Positions 40,876 to 48,136 of a stretch of 64,000 nucleotides of DNA are shown in pieces. The stretch's first letter is position 1, and the number at the start of each line of letters is the position of its first letter. The stretch is from Saccharomonospora viridis DSM 43017. GTDB lineage: Bacteria > Actinomycetota > Actinomycetes > Mycobacteriales > Pseudonocardiaceae. Position numbers and translations under genes: made by a program. The notes below the pieces were generated by a model. The model had not been told where the DNA came from. It did no database searches and was given only the letters and a program-made list of their open reading frames with translations. The stretch covers positions 434,001 to 498,000 of the forward strand of contig NC_013159.1 in the NCBI RefSeq assembly GCF_000023865.1, written 5' to 3'.

Positions 40876-41561
40876 CGACGAGCGAGCAGAAGGACGAACA
40901 GCAGGGCCGGAAGCCGGTGACGGTTTTCCTCGTCGACGACCACGCACTGTTCCGGGCGGGTGCGCGTACGGAACTGGAATCGGTGAGCGATGAGGTGCGC
41001 GTGGTGGGCGAGGCCGGTTCGGTCGCCGAGGCGGTGGCGGGCATCCGGCGTACCCGTCCCCAGGTGGTGCTGCTCGACGTGCACATGCCGGACGGGGGCG
41101 GGGCCGAGGTGCTGCGGCGGGTGCGACCCGAGCTGCCGGATGTGGTGTTCCTGGCGTTGTCGGTGTCCGATGCCGCCGAGGACGTGATCGCGGTCATCCG
41201 AGCCGGCGCGCGGGGCTATGTCACCAAGACGATCTCGTCGCGGGAGCTGGTGAGCGCGGTCATGCGGGTGGCGGACGGCGATGCGGTGTTCTCCCCGAGG
41301 CTCGCGGGATTCGTGCTGGACGCGTTCGCCGACCGGCCGGGTTCGGAGCCGATCAACGACCCGGACCTCGACCTGTTGACGCCGAGGGAACGTGATGTCC
41401 TGCGGCTGCTCGCGCGCGGCTATGCGTACAAGGAGATCGCCTCGGAGCTGTTCATCTCGATCAAAACGGTGGAGACCCACGTGTCGAGCGTGCTCCGCAA
41501 GACTCAGCTGTCCAACCGTTACGAATTGTCACGCTGGGCGTCGGATCGTCGGCTCGTCTGA
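40872..41561 (+). CDS. LuxR-family response regulator, partner of the PspC kinase
   Basis: 229 residues. Receiver with acidic pocket FLVDDH, phosphoacceptor Asp69 in VVLLDVHMPD, conserved Ser/Lys (LSVSD, VTKTIS). The C-terminal HTH is LTPRERDVLRLLARGYAYKEIASELFISIKTVETHVSSVLRKTQLSNRYELSRWA. GTG 40872 in the 4-base overlap with the kinase stop; the longer open frame upstream lies inside the kinase gene. Confidence 0.92.
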   Translation: MTTSEQKDEQQGRKPVTVFLVDDHALFRAGARTELESVSDEVRVVGEAGSVAEAVAGIRRTRPQVVLLDVHMPDGGGAEVLRRVRPELPDVVFLALSVSDAAEDVIAVIRAGARGYVTKTISSRELVSAVMRVADGDAVFSPRLAGFVLDAFADRPGSEPINDPDLDLLTPRERDVLRLLARGYAYKEIASELFISIKTVETHVSSVLRKTQLSNRYELSRWASDRRLV

Positions 41562-41577
41562 GCCGTGAGCACGGGAG

Positions 41578-41606
41578 CGCCCTCACGCGCCGGAGAGTGA
41601 GGGGCG
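41578..41606. terminator. Hairpin between convergent response regulator and pseudokinase genes
   Basis: cgccctcac pairs with gtgagg(g)gcg (one bulged G). No U-tract follows, so termination strength is uncertain. Confidence 0.45.
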
Positions 41607-41643
41607 ACAGTCGGGCCCGCGAGCCTGAGGCCGCTGGACGTGC

Positions 41644-42594
41644 TCACAGCACGACGACCACGAGCACGGCGAGGACGAGCAGCGCGAGCGCGGCGAGCGC
41701 CCACGGCAGGAGCCGTTTCGACGAGGAGGCCGAGGCGGCTCCTGCGGAGCCGGGTGTCGCGGAGGCCGGAACGACCCGTGGGGGTCGCGGCATGACGGGG
41801 ACGGTGGGCATGGCCGGTGCTGTCGGCGGTACGAAACCGGTCTGCCTGCCCTTGCTCACGGCCCGTAGCGCGTTCACCGTGTCGGCCAGCGTCGGACGCA
41901 GGTCCGGGTCGGTCCGCAGCAACTTCTCCAACGCGCCCGTCAACGGTCCGGTGCGTGTGGGCACCACGGGGGCGTCATTGCCCTCCTGCCCGAACGGTGG
42001 GATACCCTCCACGGCCCGGAACAGCACCGCGCCCAGCGCGTACGCGTCCGACTGCTCCGTGGGCGCGCCGCCTCGTTTCAGCTCGGGGGCGAGGTACGCC
42101 GGTTCGGTCGCGCCGCCGTGGACACCGATGTCGGTGAGCTTCACACCACCGTCGTCGGCCAACAGGACGTTGCCCGGTTCCACGGCACCGTGTATCACAC
42201 CCGAGTTGTGTGCCGAGGCGAGTGCCGCACCGAGCGCCGCTCCCAGGTAGCCAGCCTGCTCCGGGGTGAGGGTGCCGTACTCGTACAGGAACTCGGCCAT
42301 GTTGCGGGACGGGACGTACTCCATGATGAGCCACACGTCGTCGTCCTGACGCAACGCGTCGTACATCGTGACCGCGCTCGGGTGCACCACCTTCATGGCG
42401 CGTTTGGCAGCGGCGAGTGTCTCTTGTCTGGCCTGTTCGGGATCACGTTCCGGATTGAGATAGGCACGTTTGGCCGCGACCGTCCGGTGCAGCATCGTGT
42501 CGAAGGCCAGCCACACGAGGCCCGCACGACCACGGCCGATCGGTTGGTCGAGCCTGTACCGCTCGCCGACGAGAGCGCCTTCGGTGTCCTTCAC
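41644..42594 (-). CDS. Predicted Ser/Thr pseudokinase, tail-anchored
   Basis: 316 residues. Kinase fold with glycine loop IGRGRAGLVW, Lys42 in VAAKRAY and an APE-like LAPELKRG. The catalytic loop HRDxKxxN reads HGAVEPGN (135-142): Arg, the catalytic Asp and the Lys are all replaced, and DFG reads DIG. A Pro-rich linker leads to a C-terminal TM helix (about 297-316, ALAALALLVLAVLVVVVL) with almost no residues outside. Catalysis by the usual mechanism is not expected; a scaffold or ligand-sensing role for the adjacent active kinase is inferred. Confidence 0.85.
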   Translation of the reverse strand: MKDTEGALVGERYRLDQPIGRGRAGLVWLAFDTMLHRTVAAKRAYLNPERDPEQARQETLAAAKRAMKVVHPSAVTMYDALRQDDDVWLIMEYVPSRNMAEFLYEYGTLTPEQAGYLGAALGAALASAHNSGVIHGAVEPGNVLLADDGGVKLTDIGVHGGATEPAYLAPELKRGGAPTEQSDAYALGAVLFRAVEGIPPFGQEGNDAPVVPTRTGPLTGALEKLLRTDPDLRPTLADTVNALRAVSKGRQTGFVPPTAPAMPTVPVMPRPPRVVPASATPGSAGAASASSSKRLLPWALAALALLVLAVLVVVVL

Positions 42595-42647
42595 GCGACC
42601 CCTTGTACTGCGATACCGGTCAAACGCACATCAACGAACGGCATTCC

Positions 42648-44375
42648 TCATGGTGTGCCACCTCCGCCACCGGGGTCCGAGGGAGGGTCCTCGGGCGGCG
42701 TCGTCGATGTCTCGCTCGGGCCGTCCGTGTCGGTGGGTTCCTCACTCGTGTCGGTGGTCGTGGGCGGGGTGTCCGTGGTGGTGTCCCTGGTACTGCTGGA
42801 GTCGGACCCAGGGTCGCTGGGCAGCGGGTCGTTGGGGGCAGGACCACCCTGATCCGGGTTCGGCGGGATGAACTCCGTGGTCTCCACGACCTCCTCGGTG
42901 GTGGTCGTCGTGGAAGTCTCCGACGTGGTGGTGCTCGACGACTCCGTGGTCTGGGGTTGGTCCGCCGGGACCTCGGAAGAGCCGTCTCCGCCGCCGGAGC
43001 TGCCGAACACCCAGATGACGAACGCCACCATGCCCACGACGACCGCGGCACCGATGACGGCCGGCAACTTCCAGTTGCCCTTCTCCTCGTCGTCCGGGGC
43101 AGTCGACACCGCAGGGGGGCGGTCATCGTGTCCGCCGTGGTCCTTGTGGGCCCGGCCGTCGTAGACCTCGTCGTAGTCGTCGTAGTCGCTGTAGTCGTCG
43201 TACCGGTCGTAGTCGTCGTACCGGTCGTGCGCCGCGTCGCCCATGGGCATGGCCCGGGTGGCGGCGGGTGAGGGGGCGACGGCCGTCGGGTCGGGGCCTT
43301 CGTAGCGGTCGTAGGTGTCGTGCGGCTGTCGGGACGTGGGGGGATCTTCGTCGTAGTACCCGTCGTCGTACCGGTCGTACTCGTCGTCGTACCGGTCGTA
43401 CTCGTCGTAGTCGTCGTAGCCGTCGTCCAGGTGGCCTGCGTGGCCTTCGGAACGGTGAGCGGCTGCCGCGCCCCCCACCGCGCCGGCGGTACCCAGTACG
43501 GCCGTGGTCGAACCGCCGTCGGCACCGTCGCTGGGCCCGCCGAGGGGTGTCTCGCCACGCGCGACGGCGGCCAGGAGCTCCTCGCATTCCTGCGCCGTCG
43601 GTCGATGGTTGACATCGGGGTGCAGCATCACCGCGAGAACGCTGGTCAGCGGGCCTGAACGGCGAGGTGGGTTGATCTGTCCCGCCGCCACGGCATGCAA
43701 CAGGCCCAGGGTGTTCTCGCTCAACCCGAACGGCGGTTCACCCTCCGACGCCGCGTAGAGGGTGGAGCCGAGGGAGAAGACGTCCGATTCGGGGCCGGGA
43801 GTGCCCCCCACGGCCACCTCGGGCGCGAGATAGGCGGGGGTTCCCGCGATCATGCCGGTCTTGGTGACCGTGACGTCGTCCGTCGCTCGCGAGATACCGA
43901 AGTCGGTGATCTTCACGACTCCGTTGTCGGCCAGCAGGATGTTGCCGGGCTTGATGTCCCGGTGCACGATGCCGACCGCATGCGCTTCCTTGAGAGCCGA
44001 CGCGACTTGTGCGCCGATTCTGGCCACCTCGACGGGCGGCAGCGTCTTGTGCCGCTGCAGTTCCTGGGCAAGGCTCGTCGAGGGCAGATACTCCATGATC
44101 AGGCACGGCTGACCGTTGTCGTCCGTCACCACGTCGAACACGGTGATCGCGTTCGGGTGGTGCAGACGAGCAGCGATCCGCCCCTCACGCATGGTCCGTT
44201 GCCGCGCGTCCTCCGCCTCATGCTCGTCGAGGCCGGGCTGGAGCAGGAGCTGCTTGATCGCGACCGTGCGATGCAGCACCTCGTCGTGCGCCTGCCAGAC
44301 GGCGCCCATGGCACCGGTCCCGACCCGCCTGATGATGCGGTAACGGCCGGCGACCAGGCGACCCTCGTCGCTCAC
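42648..44375 (-). CDS. Transmembrane Ser/Thr protein kinase
   Basis: 575 residues. An active-looking Hanks-type kinase domain (10-270): glycine loop VGTGAMGAVW, Lys41 (VAIK), HRDIKPGN with Asp140, DFG with Asp158, GTPAYLAPE. The juxtamembrane segment (about 320-430) has a striking Asp/Tyr-rich run with DYDEYDRYDDEYDRYDD-type repeats. One TM helix (about 462-484, LPAVIGAAVVVGMVAFVIWVF) and a Ser/Thr/Pro-rich extracytoplasmic tail follow. No PASTA domain is present, so it is not a PknB. GTG 44375 is chosen for the gaaggagg just upstream; an upstream open extension lacks kinase homology. Confidence 0.9.
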   Translation of the reverse strand: MSDEGRLVAGRYRIIRRVGTGAMGAVWQAHDEVLHRTVAIKQLLLQPGLDEHEAEDARQRTMREGRIAARLHHPNAITVFDVVTDDNGQPCLIMEYLPSTSLAQELQRHKTLPPVEVARIGAQVASALKEAHAVGIVHRDIKPGNILLADNGVVKITDFGISRATDDVTVTKTGMIAGTPAYLAPEVAVGGTPGPESDVFSLGSTLYAASEGEPPFGLSENTLGLLHAVAAGQINPPRRSGPLTSVLAVMLHPDVNHRPTAQECEELLAAVARGETPLGGPSDGADGGSTTAVLGTAGAVGGAAAAHRSEGHAGHLDDGYDDYDEYDRYDDEYDRYDDGYYDEDPPTSRQPHDTYDRYEGPDPTAVAPSPAATRAMPMGDAAHDRYDDYDRYDDYSDYDDYDEVYDGRAHKDHGGHDDRPPAVSTAPDDEEKGNWKLPAVIGAAVVVGMVAFVIWVFGSSGGGDGSSEVPADQPQTTESSSTTTSETSTTTTTEEVVETTEFIPPNPDQGGPAPNDPLPSDPGSDSSSTRDTTTDTPPTTTDTSEEPTDTDGPSETSTTPPEDPPSDPGGGGGTP

Positions 44376-44543
44376 GCGACCTCCTTCGGGCTCGCACATA
44401 CCGGAGTTCATGTGCCGGCTTACCGAGACCGACCCGTGACAGACTAGGCTGATTACCCTGTGCACACACGGGGGGCACGCTCGGGGACGTTTGTACACAC
44501 CCCGACCGAGGGCCACGGTAATGGGCTTACAAGGCCGATGAGC

Positions 44544-45425
44544 TTACAGGGCTCGGATTGACAGTAGTGCCGCATGGTTGATGAACGGCTGCGGACCGTC
44601 ACTGAAGCTGAGAAGTTGCGTAATGCGCACCGGGTTCCCGTGCGCCGTTTTCACGGTGACGACCACGTGGACCGAGTCCTCGCTCACCTGGCGCACGTGT
44701 TTCACCACGATGTCGGTCATCGACCGCCAAGCCGACAACAGGTACTCGCGTTGGTCGGCCACGAGGTCGGAGGTCACGAGTTCCAGCGCCGTCTCCGGTG
44801 CCGCAGCCACCCGTGAGTAGAAGTCGCGGACCATCTCGGTGTGGTCCGTGCGGTGGGCCGCGGTGGTCTCGGACTCGAGTGCGGCGACATCCGGGCCTCG
44901 GGTGCCGGGTGCCGACCGAGGACCGCTGTCCGTGCTCACGGGAACGGCAGATACCGATTCCCCCGCGGGGTCGGTGTGTCGGGTCGTGGGGTCCGAGGAG
45001 GGCGGGTCCTCCACGAGGTCCGCTGTGGGCGCGGCGTCGGAACCCGTTTCCCGCTGGTCGGTGGAGGAGGGCAGGGCGAAACCACCGAGAGCGGCGACCC
45101 CCGTGATTCTGTGTTCCTGTATCGGTGGTGCGGCCTCGTCGGCGCTGCTCGTGATGATGGAGGCCACCACAACCGACACCACGAGTGCGGCGGTCGCCAC
45201 CAACAGGGCGATCAGTTTCGCCCGCCGGGCGAACGCGTTCTCGGGTTCGTCGACGGGTGACTTTTCATCGAACTCGTCCGGATCGGTTTCCGTGGATTCG
45301 CATCCGTAGGCTCCGAGGTCGTCCGAAGACGTGTCTTCCACGAGCGCCTCGAAGGGGAGTCCGGCGTCGGACGGATTGTCGACGACGACGGTGGGCTCCT
45401 GGCCGGATTGGTGCCGGTCGTGCAC
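44544..45425 (-). CDS. Single-pass membrane protein with Mce-associated/NTF2-like C-terminal domain
   Basis: 293 residues: acidic cytoplasmic N terminus (1-65), TM helix about 69-91 (LIALLVATAALVVSVVVASII), a disordered Ser/Thr/Asp linker, and a C-terminal domain of about 95 residues (VRDFYSRVAAAPETALELVTSDL...VHVVVTVKTAHGNPVRITQLLSFSDG) that looks NTF2-like. The same design occurs in the next gene of the cluster (45685-46872). It may serve with the neighbouring kinase as an extracytoplasmic sensor. GTG start. Confidence 0.68.
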   Translation of the reverse strand: MHDRHQSGQEPTVVVDNPSDAGLPFEALVEDTSSDDLGAYGCESTETDPDEFDEKSPVDEPENAFARRAKLIALLVATAALVVSVVVASIITSSADEAAPPIQEHRITGVAALGGFALPSSTDQRETGSDAAPTADLVEDPPSSDPTTRHTDPAGESVSAVPVSTDSGPRSAPGTRGPDVAALESETTAAHRTDHTEMVRDFYSRVAAAPETALELVTSDLVADQREYLLSAWRSMTDIVVKHVRQVSEDSVHVVVTVKTAHGNPVRITQLLSFSDGPQPFINHAALLSIRAL

Positions 45426-45684
45426 TGTTTGCCCTCGCCTGGTTCGTGTTACGGCCTGCGTCCTTGCTTGTTGCGGTGCGGGACTCCCCGATCAGACAAC
45501 CCGTTCGCTGGGATCTTCACCAGCGCTTGTCGGTGGACAGTACGGCGTACACGATGAACGGCGTAAGGCATCACCCGGGTGGAGTAATTTCAGGTCATTC
45601 ACCGATCCGCACGTGCAGATGAATGTGCGGAAAACCTGTGCATCCGCAGATGAAACGGACATTCCGCGACTTTGGGGTTCGCCG

Positions 45685-46872
45685 TCACACGACGTCGGCC
45701 TCGATCCGGTCGTCCGTTCCGAACACGAGCTTGCGGGTCTGTTGTTCGCGGGAGCCGTCGACGTAGGTCACGTCGACGGTGTTGAGGGTGTACCCCTCGC
45801 TCGCGTCGACGTAGACCTCGCGCACCTCGAAGTAGGCGACATCAGCGTACTTATCGGCGAGTCCCTCGGGACCGGCAGCGGCGAGTTCGCCCGTGGTCAT
45901 GGCGTGCGCGGCCTCAGGATCCTCGGTGACGGTGTTGAAGTAATCCTGCGAACGTTGCGCGAGGGTGTCGGTGTCGTGTGGCGCCCACAGGGCGACACGG
46001 GCCGCGTCCGTGGTGGCGGGAGTGATCGGCGGTTTCTGGGGCCTGGTCGATGAGGCGGCGATCCCGTTGTCGGTGGTTCCCGGGCCGGTGTCGACCGTCC
46101 GACCGGCCGCGGAGACCGATGTCGTGCCGCTGCTCGACGAGGTGATCGTCGGCCCGGTCGACTCGGCGCCCCTCTCGCCGTTCTCACCGCGCCCCACTGA
46201 GCGGTCGTCGTTCTCGTCCGTGCGGGTTGCTCCGTTACCGCCGTGGTCGGGCATGACCGAAGGCGGCGCGCTGTGGTGATCGGGCCAGCGGTCCAGCGCT
46301 TGGGCGTCCTCGGCGGGGTCGCTGACCAACGCGGTACCCGCCAGCAGCATCGCCACGACGGCGGCACCCGATGCGGCGCCGGAGAACCAAGCGGCTCTAC
46401 GCCACGTACGAGGCGGTGTCACCGACGCGGGAACGGACCCGAGGTCGAACTTGCCGAGCCCGCCGGGAGGCGCCGCGTAGACGCGGGTGTCCTCGTCGCG
46501 TGGAGTGCGCGGCTTGTCCGACGGCGCGGTCAGCACGACCTTCGTGCGCCGGACGACAGGCTCCCGCGTCACCTCCTCCGCCTCGTCGTCCGGGACGGAG
46601 AGGACCCCCTGGGAAGCGGTGAACTCCACCTCGATCGAGCCTGACAGCTGTGAGACCGGGGGGATCGGTTCGGTCCGAGCGTGGGATGCGTAGCCGCCGC
46701 GGGCGGACGGGGTCCACCTTCCCGGTGCGGGCCTGTGCCGGCTCACGGCCCGAGGGGAGACGACCGAGATGGGACGGGTGTCCGGCTCGGAGTCCCCGGT
46801 ACCACCGTGGTCTCCGATGTCACTGGGTTCACCGGTATGGCGGGAAGCGTCGGATGTGTCGTTCGTGCCCAT
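45685..46872 (-). CDS. Single-pass membrane protein with NTF2-like C-terminal domain
   Basis: 395 residues: disordered N-terminal half, TM helix about 164-182 (AAWFSGAASGAAVVAMLLAGTAL), a Ser/Thr/Gly-rich linker, and a C-terminal domain (AQRSQDYFNTVTEDPEAAHAMTTGELAAAGPEGLADKYADVAYFEVREVYVDASEGYTLNTVDVTYVDGS) built like that of the 44544-45425 protein. Likely a distant paralogue. Function unknown; the domain type is often found in accessory extracytoplasmic parts of kinase systems. Confidence 0.65.
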   Translation of the reverse strand: MGTNDTSDASRHTGEPSDIGDHGGTGDSEPDTRPISVVSPRAVSRHRPAPGRWTPSARGGYASHARTEPIPPVSQLSGSIEVEFTASQGVLSVPDDEAEEVTREPVVRRTKVVLTAPSDKPRTPRDEDTRVYAAPPGGLGKFDLGSVPASVTPPRTWRRAAWFSGAASGAAVVAMLLAGTALVSDPAEDAQALDRWPDHHSAPPSVMPDHGGNGATRTDENDDRSVGRGENGERGAESTGPTITSSSSGTTSVSAAGRTVDTGPGTTDNGIAASSTRPQKPPITPATTDAARVALWAPHDTDTLAQRSQDYFNTVTEDPEAAHAMTTGELAAAGPEGLADKYADVAYFEVREVYVDASEGYTLNTVDVTYVDGSREQQTRKLVFGTDDRIEADVV

Positions 46873-47182
46873 GCCGGGTGGGCGCCTCCTTCCGCTACAG
46901 CCGTTGCACCGGCTGGTGCCACCTGAGCGGTGCCCGCGAAAGAAGAGACATCCGCACCCGCGACACGCGCGGCCGTGGATCCGTCAACCTCGACGTTCGC
47001 GACACCCCTCACATTCGTCCCAGGCAGCGTAGGAGCTTTCAGCCCTCACCGAGGGCCGGAGAACACCTACGGCCACGTGTTTCACCCTGATGGGGGCAGC
47101 GGAGTCGACCGGGCCGACTCGCCTCCGCCGGGCCGAGGCGCAGCACCCGGCGGAGAGCTCGCGGGGAAGCGGAACATCACTT
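46873..47182. other. Intergenic gap upstream of the NTF2-like membrane protein gene
   Basis: 310 bases presumed to hold the promoter of the minus-strand gene starting at 46872. Minus-strand reading gives an Ala/Val/Thr-rich frame across part of it, but start, composition and length are not convincing. Confidence 0.4.
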
Positions 47183-47494
47183 TCAGCTGCCGCTTCGGTA
47201 ACGCGCCTGCGTGGACTGCAACGCTTTCATCCCGACCGTGCCGGAGACCGCGGCGATCAGGATCGCCAGGATGTCCATCCCCGTGCCGCCCGCTGTGAAC
47301 AACAGGGCCAACACCGCGCCCGCGGTGCTACCTCCGGCGATGGGCCACCGACTGCGTACGTACTCCGCGATGGGACCGCCTCCGGCGCGTTTGTTCGCCG
47401 CGCTGTTCAGCATGGCCAGATAGCCGACATGTGCGAGGGTGGCGAGCAGGCTCGCGATCGCGATCACGACGGCGATGATGTTGATGATGTCCAT
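47183..47494 (-). CDS. Small membrane protein (unknown)
   Basis: 103 residues with about three hydrophobic helices ([40 protein letters not shown] and [17 protein letters not shown]). No family recognised. It stands alone between the chorismate mutase gene and the NTF2-like gene. Confidence 0.6.
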   Translation of the reverse strand: MDIINIIAVVIAIASLLATLAHVGYLAMLNSAANKRAGGGPIAEYVRSRWPIAGGSTAGAVLALLFTAGGTGMDILAILIAAVSGTVGMKALQSTQARYRSGS

Positions 47495-47634
47495 GCCACC
47501 AGTGTGCCGTCATCCACCGTCATCCGATTCGGGGAGAACCCCTGAAATCGGACATATGGACCTACGTCGTCCGGGTGACGTCGTCAGACGCGGTGGACGA
47601 GGACGGAGGCCGTCAGGGCAGAGGCACAGCGGGA

Positions 47635-47922
47635 TCAGCGTCCCAGCCGTCCCCTGCCGAGGTTGAGCAGCGCCATCGCGAGTTGCCTGCCCTCGGGGCC
47701 GAGTTCCCGGTAGCGCGCGAGGACGTCCATCTCGCGGTTGTAGACGATGCGGGGGCCGCCGGCGGCCATCCGGACCCTCCCGATCGTTTGCGACACCTCG
47801 GCTCGGCGCTTCACCAATCGCAGGATCTCGGAGTCGAGCCAGTCGATCTCCTTGCGGAGCTCGTCTATGTTCTCGGTCGTGGTGGGACCGGGGGAGTCGG
47901 TGCTGTGAGCCTGGGCGTTCAT
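47635..47922 (-). CDS. Chorismate mutase (AroQ type)
   Basis: 95 residues. The AroQ helical fold is visible in IDELRKEIDWLDSEILRLVKRRAEVSQTIGRVRMAAGG, with Arg of LRKEID, Lys/Arg of VKRRAEVS and a short C-terminal helix ending LLNLGRGRLGR. Converts chorismate to prephenate for Phe/Tyr. It is divergent from uvrD1/pcrA as Rv0948c is from Rv0949; that mycobacterial enzyme needs partner DAHP synthase for full activity, and the same is likely here. Confidence 0.9.
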   Translation of the reverse strand: MNAQAHSTDSPGPTTTENIDELRKEIDWLDSEILRLVKRRAEVSQTIGRVRMAAGGPRIVYNREMDVLARYRELGPEGRQLAMALLNLGRGRLGR

Positions 47923-47964
47923 CCTGACCTCTTCTCCTACGTGGGGTCCGACGGCCCGAGACGA

Positions 47965-48000
47965 CGAAAGCCCCGGGTCCGACGGACTCCGGGGCTTTCG
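47965..48000. terminator. Hairpin between the chorismate mutase and pcrA genes
   Basis: cgaaagccccgg pairs with ccggggctttcg, with A/T runs inside the arms. It lies upstream of both divergent genes, so it may end an unseen transcript or regulate rather than terminate either gene. Confidence 0.5.
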
Positions 48001-48136
48001 TGACGACTTATGGCACTACGCGTCCACGGGAGCCGGAGCCCGGTTCCCGTAGAAAAATCGAAACGCGTCGTGCCGCACAAGACCGAGTATGCCACACGAT
48101 CGGCCTGTCGGGCCCCACAGGTAGCGTGGACACATA

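Noticed and set aside
46743-47012. 89-codon minus-strand frame overlapping the N terminus of the 45685-46872 gene
   Set aside because: Ala/Val/Thr/Pro low-complexity, no ribosome-binding site, and out of frame with the gene it overlaps.
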